Shown here: piece after piece, positions 1-8,179 of the stretch
Position numbering within the stretch: position 1 is the stretch's first letter
Layout: the number at the start of each line of letters is the position of its first letter
Assembly: GCA_035942255.1 (NCBI GenBank)
Contig: DASZDG010000002.1
Location: 1-64,000 of the forward strand
Direction of reading: 5' to 3'
Source: JALZEG01 sp035942255
GTDB taxonomy: Bacteria; Actinomycetota; CADDZG01; WHSQ01
Length of the DNA: 64,000 bases
Position numbers and translations under genes: made by a program
Notes under the pieces: model-generated
Told to the model about the DNA's origin: nothing
What the model saw: the letters and a program-made list of their open reading frames with translations, nothing else
The model's database searches: none

Positions 1-198
1 GATCGGGCCCTGCTGGAACACGATGCGCTGCTGCAGCTCTGACGTCTGCGGCTCGTCGACCGTGATCGTCTGCTGCATGTGGGCGATCGGCTCGATCGCC
101 TCCGGGTCGTCCTGCATCGTCGTCGGGAAGGCTTCGCACGCGGTCGTGAGCAGGAGCCCGGCGAGTCCGAACGCGAGCAGATGCGCCTTCCTTCTCAT
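1..198 (-). CDS. Partial lipoprotein of unknown function (N-terminal 66 residues)
   Basis: This is the start of a gene that runs off the left edge. It opens with ATG at 198, preceded by an AAGGAGG ribosome site five bases away. The first residues form a lipoprotein signal: MRRK, then a hydrophobic stretch, then LLTTAC with the lipid-attachment Cys at residue 21. The visible mature part is acidic and Gln-rich, without a recognisable domain. Its ATG overlaps the stop of the upstream cupredoxin-like gene as ATGA, so the two are probably translationally coupled and may act together outside the cell. The function cannot be read from this fragment. Confidence 0.75.
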   Translation of the reverse strand, partial: MRRKAHLLAFGLAGLLLTTACEAFPTTMQDDPEAIEPIAHMQQTITVDEPQTSELQQRIVFQQGPI

Positions 199-1451
199 CG
201 ACCCCTCCTTACGACGACCTTCCCGGTCGCGCGCACGCCGCTGATCTCGTGCAGCATCGACGCGTACGTGAACCCCTTCTTCGGCGACGCCTTCGGGAAC
301 AGCAAGTCGTACGGAGCCTTCGACGTCGCGATCCCCGCGCCGCGCAGCCCCGAGCTGGCGACGTCCCTCGTGCTCACCACCCTCGCGTCGCCTGCCGGGA
401 GCGATAGCGGCTCGGGCACCTCGAGCTCCAGCTCGTCGTAGCTCGAGCAGTAGGGGGCCGTCCCCGAGACCGGCTGCGTGTCCGCCGCGCCCTCGGCGAC
501 GTCGCCGTCGGGGTCGCACGCGATCACGGGGAAGGTACGCGCGGAGGTGATGGCGCGGCCCCCGGGGAACGTCACGGTGTAGGCCCCGAACACGTTCTTG
601 TTGAAGTTCCAGCGGACGCCCTGGCCCGGCCGGATCGTCACGACCTTCGGGTACATCCCACGCAGCGAGACCGTCTCCGTCTCGACGCCCGCCCACGCCA
701 TCCGGTAGGTCTTGCCGCCGATCTTCTTCGTCGTCTTCTTGTTCGAGTAGCTGCGGTGCAGTCGGTTCGCGGCCGCGGCGTCCTGAGCGAACGCGGCATC
801 GGACTCCTCTGTCAGCTCGTCCGAGTCCGACGCGACGGCATCCTCCGGAACGACCTCGATGCTCATCGTCATCCTCGGGTTGACGAGGTCGAGGACCTCG
901 ATCACCTCACCGGGGTCGGCGTTCACGACGACGGAGAACTCGAGCTGGTGTACCTCCGCGGAGTCGCCCTCGGGCAGCAGCGCGAGCCCCGAGTTGAGGA
1001 CGTCGCCGAAGTCGGTCGGACGTCCGTCGAAGTCACAGGGGGACTCGGTCGGCCACCCGCAGTCGCGGCTCGGGAACAGGGCAGCGAGGTTGACCTTCAA
1101 GGTCCCGGGGGCCTCGTCCGCGTCCGGCTCGAACAGCGACCAGGGCCTGCCGGTCGCGCCCGCGTTCACGGCCGCCCACTCCGCCGCGGACGTTCCGGGC
1201 GGGAGCAACGTCACGCCGTGGAAGCCACCGCTCGTGAACCGGACCACGTCGCCCTGATGGACCCGCAGCGTCGACGGATAGAAGCGCATCGACTCCTTCG
1301 ACATGTCCGTTTGCTTGAAGAAGCGCCCGACCTCTACGACGAACGTCGTCTGTGCCCGAGCGTCGCCCAGGGGGAGCACCGCGACCGCGACCACGAGGGC
1401 GAGGAGCGCGGGCGCGAGACGGCGGGCGGAGACGGTTGTTACCGGAACCAT
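195..1451 (-). CDS. Secreted protein with two cupredoxin-like regions
   Basis: A 418-residue exported protein. The N-terminus has basic residues, a hydrophobic core and a cleavage region near ARAQ (about residue 34). Residues about 35-90 (FYPSTLRVHQGDVVRF then FHGVTLLPPG) read like a plastocyanin-type beta domain, and about 245-330 repeat the pattern (MYPKVVTIRPGQGVRW). A classical type-1 copper set (Cys, Met and two His) is not obvious, so copper binding is uncertain. The ATG at 1451 lacks a clear ribosome site and no in-frame alternative lies just upstream. It is coupled by ATGA to a lipoprotein gene. Cupredoxin-like is a fold-level inference. Confidence 0.6.
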   Translation of the reverse strand: MVPVTTVSARRLAPALLALVVAVAVLPLGDARAQTTFVVEVGRFFKQTDMSKESMRFYPSTLRVHQGDVVRFTSGGFHGVTLLPPGTSAAEWAAVNAGATGRPWSLFEPDADEAPGTLKVNLAALFPSRDCGWPTESPCDFDGRPTDFGDVLNSGLALLPEGDSAEVHQLEFSVVVNADPGEVIEVLDLVNPRMTMSIEVVPEDAVASDSDELTEESDAAFAQDAAAANRLHRSYSNKKTTKKIGGKTYRMAWAGVETETVSLRGMYPKVVTIRPGQGVRWNFNKNVFGAYTVTFPGGRAITSARTFPVIACDPDGDVAEGAADTQPVSGTAPYCSSYDELELEVPEPLSLPAGDARVVSTRDVASSGLRGAGIATSKAPYDLLFPKASPKKGFTYASMLHEISGVRATGKVVVRRGR

Positions 1452-1499
1452 GGACGAGCGATTGTCGCCGAGGGCGTGCGCGCAGCTCCCCCTAAATGA

Positions 1500-1514
1500 C
1501 TACGTAGTTCAGGC
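1500..1514. repeat. 15-base intergenic sequence also found at 21933-21947
   Basis: The sequence CTACGTAGTTCAGGC, which contains the palindrome CTACGTAG, is present here between two divergent genes. It occurs again exactly at 21933-21947, also upstream of a plus-strand gene. It may be a regulator binding site; no function is established. Confidence 0.35.
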
Positions 1515-1636
1515 AAATTTCGCTGCGGGGCCCCTTCCTCCAGCGAGTGCAACCGCGTGCTTGACCTGCTGATGAGAGCGCTCCCATAATCGGTCCGGCA
1601 ATCCGGGCATACCGGAGCGGTTCGACGGGAGGCGCT

Positions 1637-3121
1637 GTGGCTCAATCCGGGAACTGCGACCAGTTCGAGGTAGGCACCCGGGCCTGGACGGATTGCGTCC
1701 ACGACTCGGCCACCGGCGGTGGGCTAATGCCGTGGATCGTGGTGATCCCGCTCGCGGTGATGGTGCTCGGGATGTTCCTCGGGTTCGCCCGGCAGTTCTC
1801 GGCTGCGGGACGTCAGCGCGCGAAGGAGCACGGCGCCGCGGGCACCGCAGGGACGTGGCTGATCTTCGTCTCCTTCGTCGAGCTCGCGATCGGGATCGGC
1901 TCCGCCGTCGCCGCTCGCAGAGCGTCGGGAACGGGCGGCGGTTTCGACGCGTCCGCCGCGATCCTGTTGGGCGTCGGGATCGTGCTGTTCGTCGTGGGCG
2001 TCTACCTCAAGATCCGGGGGCGCCGCCGCGCGCGCATCTACAACACCGGCATGCCCGGAGAGGCGCTCATCCGTGCCGTCCACGAGACTGGGACGATGGT
2101 CAACAACCAGCCGATGTACGGGTTCGACCTCGAGGTCACCGGCTCGGGGTTCGCTCCGACGACCACGACTCACCGAGAGGTCGTCCCGTTCTGGTTCGCG
2201 AGCCGCGTCGGGCCGAACACGCGCGTCCCGGTGAAGGTCGACCCCACGAACCCGAGCCGGCTCATCTTCGACTGGGATCGCTTCGCCGCGACGCAGCCCG
2301 CGCAGGCCCCCGCGGCCGCGTCGGTTACGTCACCGGTGGACGGCTCGGGGTTCGCACAGCCCGCTGCGCCCGAGCCCACCGGGGACTTCCCCGGGATCGC
2401 GTCGATGCAGGATGCGATGCAGGCGGCGCGTGAGCTCACGCCGCAGGGTTCCGGGTGGCACGTCGGCAAGGTCATCGGCGCCGTCGTGCTGCTGTTCGTG
2501 GTCGCCGTCGTGGGCGGGGGCCTGTACTTCGTCTCCACGATCTTCAACAGCGTGAGCGACGCGACGAACGAGGTCACGGAGCAGGTCGAGGACGCGCTGG
2601 GCGACGCCGGCGGCATCGGTGACATCGGCGCGGGATCGGATGGTCGGCCGACGAGGATCTCGGTGAGCCGGAGGGCCGCGGGGCGGGGGCCGGTGGGTTA
2701 CTCGCTCGAGCTCCCCGTCGGCTGGATCGACGCGACGCAGGCCGAGGACGCGGTCGTCGGCCCGCTCGCGGTCGACCTCGTCATGATCCCGTCGGCGCTG
2801 ACGGAGGCGCGCATCGGCGTGACGCGGTCGGTGCGGTTCCTCGAGGACCCGGCGCCGGAGGACGCCGGCATCGCGAGCATCCGGCGCGAGTTGCTGGCGG
2901 AGTACGGCGACACCGTCGCGGACACCGGGCCCGTCTCCGTCGCGGGCCAGCCGGGGATCCGGATCGACGTCCGGCCGGGAGCCGACGGGCTGAGGTCGCG
3001 GCAGGTCGGGCTGATGCGCGGTGGCCAGGTGCTGTTCGTGTCGGTGACGGCGGTGCGGGCGGAGTGGGACGCGACGCTTTCGGTCTTCGACGACGTGCTG
3101 GCTTCGTGGAAATGGAAGTAG
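1637..3121 (+). CDS. Multi-pass membrane protein, DUF3592-like
   Basis: A 494-residue membrane protein. It starts with GTG at 1637, preceded by GGGAGG four bases away. Hydrophobic segments lie at about residues 31-51, 72-93 and 104-124. A soluble region at about 130-215 follows (GEALIRAVHETGTMVNNQPMY, PVKVDPTNPSRLIFDW), reminiscent of DUF3592-type proteins, whose short motifs concern ligand or substrate entry. A linker rich in Ala, Pro and Gln leads to a fourth membrane segment at about 276-298 and a C-terminal extracytoplasmic domain of about 180 residues. The family call is tentative. It stands alone, with a divergent cupredoxin-like gene upstream. Confidence 0.6.
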   Translation: MAQSGNCDQFEVGTRAWTDCVHDSATGGGLMPWIVVIPLAVMVLGMFLGFARQFSAAGRQRAKEHGAAGTAGTWLIFVSFVELAIGIGSAVAARRASGTGGGFDASAAILLGVGIVLFVVGVYLKIRGRRRARIYNTGMPGEALIRAVHETGTMVNNQPMYGFDLEVTGSGFAPTTTTHREVVPFWFASRVGPNTRVPVKVDPTNPSRLIFDWDRFAATQPAQAPAAASVTSPVDGSGFAQPAAPEPTGDFPGIASMQDAMQAARELTPQGSGWHVGKVIGAVVLLFVVAVVGGGLYFVSTIFNSVSDATNEVTEQVEDALGDAGGIGDIGAGSDGRPTRISVSRRAAGRGPVGYSLELPVGWIDATQAEDAVVGPLAVDLVMIPSALTEARIGVTRSVRFLEDPAPEDAGIASIRRELLAEYGDTVADTGPVSVAGQPGIRIDVRPGADGLRSRQVGLMRGGQVLFVSVTAVRAEWDATLSVFDDVLASWKWK

Positions 3122-3202
3122 CAGCAGGGTTCCACAACTGATTCGTCTCGTTCGCGATCCCGGTCGTGTCGTAGGACCGCGGTCCTCTGCTAGGAAGACG
3201 CC

Positions 3203-4117
3203 ATGACATCTCTCCGCAGGCTCTCAGTCCTCGACGCGCCGTCGAATCTCGGGCTCCGTCCGCCCTCGGAAGGCGCGGTTCCCGGTTGCTACAAGGCCCC
3301 CGCGGCTCTGCGCGGCCATTCGTTGCTCACGCGCCTGGGCGCGGACGACGCCGGCGTCGTCGAGCCTCCGCCGTACCGGGCGGAATGGCGGCCGGGGCAC
3401 GGCGTGCGGAACGGCGCTGCGATCGCGTCCTATTCGGTCGCGCTCGGCGAGCGTACCGGCGCGCTGCTGGACGACGGCGCCTGGCCTCTCGTCCTGGGCG
3501 GCGACTGCAGCATCCTCGTCGGCAACGCGCTCGCTCTCGCGGAGCGGGGGCGCTTCGGGCTCGTCTTCGTCGACGGGCACTCCGACTTCCGGCACGAGGG
3601 CAACGCCGAGGCCGTCGGCGCGGCTGCGGGAGAGGACCTCGCGATCGTGACGGGCCGCGGCGGGGCGTTGAGCCGGCTGAACGAGAGCGAGGCCTACGTG
3701 CGGGAGCAGGACGTGGCCGTCCTCGGGATACGCCCGGAGGACGAGTACGTCGAGGAGGTGCGGCAGCTCGGCATCCCGGTCCGGACCGCCGCGGAGATCC
3801 GCGGCCGGGGGCGGGACGTCGCGTCCGAGACGATCCGCCACATGAGCCTGTCCGGCGTCGAGGGGTACTGGATCCACGTCGACGTCGACGTCCTCGACCC
3901 GTCGATCATGCCGGCGGTCGACTCGCCGGACCCGGGCGGGATCTTCTGGAGCGACCTCGTCGACCTCCTGCGGCCTCTGCTCGCGTCGTCGCTGGCGACC
4001 GGCATGGAGGTGACCGTCTTCGACCCGGACCTGGACCCCGACGGGTCGCTTGCGGCGGCGTTGGTGGAGCACGTCGCGACCGCGTTCGAGAAGAGTGGCA
4101 ACATCGGCCGGGGGTAG
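3203..4117 (+). CDS. Arginase/agmatinase-family hydrolase
   Basis: A 304-residue ureohydrolase-fold enzyme. These binuclear-manganese enzymes hydrolyse arginine, agmatine, formiminoglutamate or related guanidino compounds. The metal-binding motifs are present in order: GGDCS (about residue 108), DGHSDF (about 128) and HVDVDVLDP (about 227). The first metal-ligand His of classical arginases (GGDHS) is Cys here, a variant also seen in some actinobacterial members. ATG at 3203 follows an AGGA about eight bases upstream. The substrate cannot be assigned from sequence alone, and no other arginine genes are adjacent. Confidence 0.8.
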   Translation: MTSLRRLSVLDAPSNLGLRPPSEGAVPGCYKAPAALRGHSLLTRLGADDAGVVEPPPYRAEWRPGHGVRNGAAIASYSVALGERTGALLDDGAWPLVLGGDCSILVGNALALAERGRFGLVFVDGHSDFRHEGNAEAVGAAAGEDLAIVTGRGGALSRLNESEAYVREQDVAVLGIRPEDEYVEEVRQLGIPVRTAAEIRGRGRDVASETIRHMSLSGVEGYWIHVDVDVLDPSIMPAVDSPDPGGIFWSDLVDLLRPLLASSLATGMEVTVFDPDLDPDGSLAAALVEHVATAFEKSGNIGRG

Positions 4118-4169
4118 ACCTTCGAGGGTTCGCGGCTAGCGGCCGCATCGAACGAAGCGGGGGCGGGCG

Positions 4170-4940
4170 ATGGAAGGTGAGCTGGCGGGGCAGCAGGTCC
4201 AACGGCAGACCGCGCAGCGACACGTAGCGCCGGTGGAGACGTTCCGGCGGTTGGACCGGCCGGCGAAGGCGGCGATTGCGCTCCTCGCCGCGAACGTCGT
4301 CCTGGATCTCGCCGCGGTCGTGACCGACATGCAGATGGTGGGTCTCGTGAACCGCGCGCAGGCAGGAGAGCTCGTTACGTTCGAGGAGGCGGACGCGCTC
4401 GACGTGCGTATGGCGCGGATCGGCCTCCTTCAGCTCGTCGGGGTCCTGATCGCCGCGATCCCGTTCCTGGTGTGGTTCCGGCGTGCCTACCGGAACCTGG
4501 GGGCCCTCGGGGTTCGCCTGTTGCGGTTCAAGCCCGGTTGGGCCGTGGGAAGTTGGTTCGTTCCGATCCTCGGCCTCTTCCGCCCGAAGGCGATCGCGAA
4601 CGACATCTGGCGAGCGACGGACCCGGCGCTGGCCGCGGAGATCGAGGAGCCACCTCCCTGGGGCCGCGTCTCTCCTCTGCTGACCTTCTGGTGGATCGCG
4701 TACCTGGTGAGCGGCTTCCTCTACGGCATGGGGTCGTCGATCGACGAGCGCGCCACGATCGACGAGATCCTGTCGCAGGCCCAGCGCTACGCGGTCGCGG
4801 ACACGATCTCGGTGATAGCCGGGATCCTGGCGATCATGGTCGTGCGGAGGATTACGGACCGCATGCATCAAAGAGCGGTCATGGTGAGTGAGGGGGCCGC
4901 GGCTTCGCCCCCAGAGGTTCTCCCGCACGCCGATCGGTGA
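4170..4940 (+). CDS. DUF4328 membrane protein
   Basis: A 256-residue integral membrane protein. Hydrophobic spans lie at about residues 34-58, 87-108, 125-142, 170-190 and 210-230. The region with WFRRAYRNLGALG and GWAVGSWFVPILGLFRPKAI matches the DUF4328 family, actinobacterial membrane proteins of unknown role. ATG at 4170 has a G-rich upstream sequence but no clear ribosome site. A 7-bp inverted repeat (GAACAGG / CCTGTTC, 4963-4993) between this gene and the tRNA may serve as a weak terminator. Confidence 0.75.
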   Translation: MEGELAGQQVQRQTAQRHVAPVETFRRLDRPAKAAIALLAANVVLDLAAVVTDMQMVGLVNRAQAGELVTFEEADALDVRMARIGLLQLVGVLIAAIPFLVWFRRAYRNLGALGVRLLRFKPGWAVGSWFVPILGLFRPKAIANDIWRATDPALAAEIEEPPPWGRVSPLLTFWWIAYLVSGFLYGMGSSIDERATIDEILSQAQRYAVADTISVIAGILAIMVVRRITDRMHQRAVMVSEGAAASPPEVLPHADR

Positions 4941-5009
4941 ACCACTGGTCGACGATCGGCCGGAACAGGACACAGGAGCGGTGGGGCCTGTTCTATGTCA
5001 ACTGATCGG

Positions 5010-5081
5010 TGGGCCCCCAGGGACTCGAACCCTGCCCGCCGGATTAAAAGTCCGGAGCTCTACCTGATGAGCTAGGGGCCC
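5010..5081 (-). tRNA. tRNA-Lys (anticodon TTT)
   Basis: A complete 72-nt cloverleaf reads on the minus strand. The acceptor stem is GGGCCCC pairing with GGGGCCC, the D arm GCTC/GAGC, the anticodon arm CCGGA-CTTTTAA-TCCGG with anticodon TTT, the variable loop CGGG and the T arm CAGGG-TTCGAGT-CCCTG. The discriminator base is A. The genomic sequence then reads CCG, so the CCA tail is not encoded. A lower-GC gene pair begins on the 5' side of the tRNA. Because integration normally occurs at the 3' end of a tRNA gene, this tRNA is not an obvious attachment site. Confidence 0.97.
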
Positions 5082-5170
5082 GTTGATCGGTCAGGCCGTG
5101 CATTCTTGCAGCTCCCGCGCGTCTCGTAAACGTCCAGCGACCGAAGCGACGCGTGCGGAGGCAAGGTTCC

Positions 5171-5803
5171 TCACAGAGGGAACCCCAATGACGAGACAAA
5201 CGTTCGTAGGCATTGAGCAAACTCGGCAGCGTCATCCACAGCATCTTTGACGAGTTCGGCGAGTACCGACTTGTCCGGCTCGTTGGCGTCGTTCCACCGT
5301 ATGAGCCGCTGATACACGGCATCAATCCGTTTCATTCGCTCCATGAGCAAAGGAGCACGCATGAGTCTTAGTCGCTGAATTGTCCGCTCGCCGATCTCGC
5401 TTTCCAATGGCGCGAACACAGCTGGTCCCCTGAACAGAATGTGTTTCGTAACCGGATCCTCGTAGGGGTGAACCAAAGGGGCGTCAGCCCGGTAGTAGTC
5501 GCCCTTATTCGTGTTACATGCGGGGCACGCGAGCGTCAGGTTGTTCCAATCAACGACGAGGTCAGGCCGAGCGGCCTTCGGAAGGATGTGTTCGACGTGT
5601 GGATATGAAACGTCTGCGATGATGGCTTCGCAGTAGGCGCACTTGCTCAGTGTCTCGCGTTCGAGCGCCGAGACGATGTCTGGATGGCGCCAGGGCATGG
5701 GTAAGTCAGACCCTGACGACTGCGCTGCTTCATATTCTGCTCGCAACCGGTCCCCTTCATCGACGAGAATTGTGGGAACGGGTTCTTTACTCAGAAGTCG
5801 CAT
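5171..5803 (-). CDS. HNH endonuclease, PtuB-like partner of an ATPase
   Basis: A 210-residue nuclease. Its HNH core lies at about residues 54-103: CAYCE, then YPHVEHILPK, then NLTLACPACNTNKGDYY. Two CxxC pairs for structural zinc flank the catalytic His, a layout typical of the HNH proteins paired with ATPases in Septu systems. ATG at 5803 is preferred over upstream frames because it overlaps the end of the ATPase gene by 17 bases, and the domain order fits the family from there. Base composition is clearly lower in GC than the flanks. The expected role is DNA cleavage during phage defence, inferred from gene pairing. Confidence 0.8.
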   Translation of the reverse strand: MRLLSKEPVPTILVDEGDRLRAEYEAAQSSGSDLPMPWRHPDIVSALERETLSKCAYCEAIIADVSYPHVEHILPKAARPDLVVDWNNLTLACPACNTNKGDYYRADAPLVHPYEDPVTKHILFRGPAVFAPLESEIGERTIQRLRLMRAPLLMERMKRIDAVYQRLIRWNDANEPDKSVLAELVKDAVDDAAEFAQCLRTFVSSLGFPL

Positions 5804-7049
5804 CTGAGTCGTCGCGAAGGAGTGCATCAACCGCAGCAGGATACTCAGACGCCAAGCCGGCCTTAATAAGAGCATCCTTCAAGCGCGAGATGTCGTCCGG
5901 ACTGGGTCCCCGCGTTGGGATTGAACTGAGCACCTCATCGAGTTCCCGTTCGACCCAAAGCGGGAATGTCGTCTCCATACCTAGAACCCGACGTAGGGTT
6001 TCGTCGGCGCCTGTTGACTTCGAAATGTGCTCTAGCAGTCGGCTGGATACTCCTGTGTCGTCTCCCTCGAGGACGTAAACGTTGCTCTCGCGCACGGAGG
6101 TAACGACGAAAGGACTATGCGTCGCAACGATGAAGCGAATGTGTGGGAACGCCTTCAGTAGGCCTGGGAGAATTGAACGTTGTAGTTCTGGGTGTAGATG
6201 GTTCTCGGGTTCGTCGATGCAAACGGTGAAAGCATCATATTGCCGACTCTGGAGGAAAATCTGCCAAGCTAGCTCAACGATTGCGCTCATGCCTCCCGAC
6301 ATTGCCTCGAGGAGGAATTCGGTTGAACGAGTTTGGAAGACGAGGTCTGGCCGTCGAACGGTTAACGCTTCGAATCCCAATGATGGCGGCAATACGGCAC
6401 GAAGAACGTCTTGAAAGCCAGTCCATATCTCCCATGCTTCGTGATCAGGCGACACAGCGCTATTACCTTCGCCGAAGATCGCAGCCGCAATTAGCGCGGA
6501 CTTGATTGACCACAGGGGGTTGCCGCCGCCTCCGTCCCACCGGCTCCTAACTACACCAATGAACTCGTCTAGAAAAGAGCTGGACGCCGAGAACTGAAGG
6601 GGAATACTCGCCAGCGACTCGTACGCGCTGAGGGAGCGATGGGACGCTACGAAGAGGCCCGGAACGAATACCTGGTTTGGAATCAGCACTCCGTATGTCT
6701 GAGCGATCTCCGGCACGATGAGCGGCGAAGACTTCAGTTCCGCGCCCCCAACGCTGTAGACAATTTCGCCGATGGCGTGGTTCGTGTGCTGCTCCGTTAG
6801 GGGTTCAGGCCGCCATACGGTGTCGGACCTCCACAGGACAGGTCCGCCAGGTCGAGTCAATGGAACTCCAAGAAATTGAGCGGGCCAACGAAAGTGAGAT
6901 CCCAGAATGTTTAGGAGAGTCGTTTTGCCTGACGCATTCGCGCCGGTCAAGGTCGTTAATCGATCGTGGAACTCAAGCTCCACGCTCGAGAACTGCCTCC
7001 ACTGAGCCAAACGGAGCGTCTGGAAGGCGTTAGGCGATGCATCGTCCAC
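5787..7049 (-). CDS. ABC/SMC-type AAA ATPase, PtuA-like
   Basis: A 420-residue ATPase of the overcoming-lysogenization/AAA_15-21 type. Walker A is GANASGKTTLL (about residue 34), the signature is SGGMS (about 247), Walker B is VCIDEPENHLHP (about 273) and the switch His is VATHSP (about 305). The C-terminus ends without a TOPRIM nuclease domain, so DNA cleavage would come from the overlapping HNH gene. ATPase plus HNH is the two-gene composition of Septu (PtuA-PtuB). Lower GC than the surroundings and isolated position suggest horizontal acquisition. At 420 residues it is somewhat short for PtuA. Confidence 0.8.
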   Translation of the reverse strand: MDDASPNAFQTLRLAQWRQFSSVELEFHDRLTTLTGANASGKTTLLNILGSHFRWPAQFLGVPLTRPGGPVLWRSDTVWRPEPLTEQHTNHAIGEIVYSVGGAELKSSPLIVPEIAQTYGVLIPNQVFVPGLFVASHRSLSAYESLASIPLQFSASSSFLDEFIGVVRSRWDGGGGNPLWSIKSALIAAAIFGEGNSAVSPDHEAWEIWTGFQDVLRAVLPPSLGFEALTVRRPDLVFQTRSTEFLLEAMSGGMSAIVELAWQIFLQSRQYDAFTVCIDEPENHLHPELQRSILPGLLKAFPHIRFIVATHSPFVVTSVRESNVYVLEGDDTGVSSRLLEHISKSTGADETLRRVLGMETTFPLWVERELDEVLSSIPTRGPSPDDISRLKDALIKAGLASEYPAAVDALLRDDSDATSE

Positions 7050-7236
7050 GATCTGCCATTGTTATCAGGTTTCCGTTCGAGCGGTTTCGAATCTACTCGC
7101 GTCCCGCACCAAGATGGGTGTCGTTTTCAAGGAAGCCTGCCTCAGGCGTCGCCTTGTTTCGCACTAGGCGGAACCTTCGTGAGGTAAGACGCCCACTCCC
7201 TACGAGAGTGGTACCCAACGCCAACGCGACTGCTCA

Positions 7237-7276
7237 GGAGGGAGGCCCGCGGCGGCCGCTGCGCGGGCCTCCCTCC
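7237..7276. terminator. Strong 15-bp hairpin, terminator-like
   Basis: GGAGGGAGGCCCGCG at 7237-7251 pairs perfectly with CGCGGGCCTCCCTCC at 7262-7276 across a ten-base loop. It lies 11 bases beyond the stop of the first four-cysteine peptide gene on the minus strand. No T tract follows on either strand, so it may end transcription factor-dependently or protect a 3' end. Confidence 0.6.
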
Positions 7277-7287
7277 CTACGCGAGGT

Positions 7288-7452
7288 TCAGACGCAGACG
7301 TGCAACTCGATGCAGGCCAATCCGCGCACGCACGGCACCGTGTCCTTGACGACGTTGTTGATGACGCACGTCGTCGCCGCCGCCGGGGTTGCGGGCAGCA
7401 AGACGGCCGCCGTCCCCAGACACATCACGAACGCTGCGAGTCGCTTCCGCAA
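7288..7452 (-). CDS. Small secreted four-cysteine peptide (paralogue 1)
   Basis: A 54-residue product. The TTG at 7452 is chosen because GGGAGG lies five bases upstream and the same GAAGGGAGGAC...TTGCGGAA context occurs before the neighbouring paralogue. Residues 1-24 form a signal peptide (MRKRLAAFVM, hydrophobic core, LLPATPAAA). The mature peptide of about 30 residues has four Cys with spacing C-x11-C-x5-C-x5-C, enough for two disulfides, and ends HVCV. No known family is recognised. Possible roles include a disulfide-rich toxin, pheromone or surface peptide; the sequence does not decide. Confidence 0.65.
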   Translation of the reverse strand: MRKRLAAFVMCLGTAAVLLPATPAAATTCVINNVVKDTVPCVRGLACIELHVCV

Positions 7453-7581
7453 CGGGTCCTCCCTTCGTCCGGGAGCCTGATCGGCTCCTATGAGGAAGGA
7501 TTTCCAGCCCCGTTGCTTGGTCTCCTTCACGCACCGGTGTCGAAGAGCCCCGCGCTCACCCGATCGGGTGAAGACGAGTCG

Positions 7582-7764
7582 CTAACAGACGACGAGCTTG
7601 TCGCAGAGGCGGCTCACTCCTGGAGTCCCGTAGAGCAGGCAGTACACGTCGCCAACCTCGGGCTCCGGCAGGATGATGCAAGTGGTCGCGGCCGCCGCCG
7701 TCGCCGGGAGCAAGAGTGCCGTTGCCGTCACCGACATCACGAGTGCTGCAAGACCTTTCCGCAA
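7582..7764 (-). CDS. Small secreted four-cysteine peptide (paralogue 2)
   Basis: A 60-residue product starting at TTG 7764, with GGGAGG six bases upstream. It shares with the gene at 7288-7452 the start context, the pattern RK-LAA-VM, the signal sequence ending LLPAT-AAA and the mature start TTC. The mature part again has four Cys (C-x12-C-x11-C-x5-C) and ends VVC. The signal is better conserved than the loops, as expected for a duplicated secreted peptide under diversifying pressure. The function is unknown. Confidence 0.65.
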   Translation of the reverse strand: MRKGLAALVMSVTATALLLPATAAAATTCIILPEPEVGDVYCLLYGTPGVSRLCDKLVVC

Positions 7765-7852
7765 TTCGTCCTCCCTTCGCGGGGAGCCCTTACGGCTCCG
7801 CCCGGCGGAGGACTTCAACGGCCCGAGAACGTTTCCCTTTCTCGCGCGACGG

Positions 7853-8179
7853 TCAGGCCGAATCGGCCCGCGCTACCTCCAGCTTCAGCCCCTCGACCCC
7901 CGTCACCGTCACGTCGTCCCCGACCTCGACGCGCTCGTCGCTGTGCGCGGTCCACACCTGGCCCCGCACCTTCACCTGGCCCTCCGGATCGAGCGCGGTG
8001 ACAGCGCGGCCCGGCGCGCCGACGATCGTCTCGATGCCGGTGATCGACTTCCTCTTGCGCCACCGCAGCCAGATCGTCACCTGCACGACGTCGGTCGCGA
8101 GCAGCGCGGCGATGATCAGCCACCGCCACGGCGGGTCGACGAACAGGATCGCGAGCGTCGCTCCGATGACGGTCGTCAC
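7853..8179 (-). CDS. NfeD-like membrane protein
   Basis: A 108-residue protein with two hydrophobic spans (about residues 4-14 and 19-38), a basic RWRKRK stop-transfer sequence and a C-terminal beta-rich domain (about 48-103: GRAVTALDPEGQVKVRG then VGDDVTVTGVEGLKLEV). The latter matches the OB-like domain of NfeD proteins, which work with membrane stomatin-like partners. The GTG start at 8179 overlaps the stop of the GlnR-like gene as GTGA. It is the last gene of the nadE-glnR operon. No stomatin or NfeD protease gene is adjacent. Confidence 0.75.
   Translation of the reverse strand: MTTVIGATLAILFVDPPWRWLIIAALLATDVVQVTIWLRWRKRKSITGIETIVGAPGRAVTALDPEGQVKVRGQVWTAHSDERVEVGDDVTVTGVEGLKLEVARADSA

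Noticed and set aside
5010..5081. tRNA-Lys as integration site of the ATPase-HNH pair
   Set aside because: The pair lies on the 5' side of the tRNA and no repeat of the tRNA 3' end was seen at 7.1 kb, so an att site is not supported.
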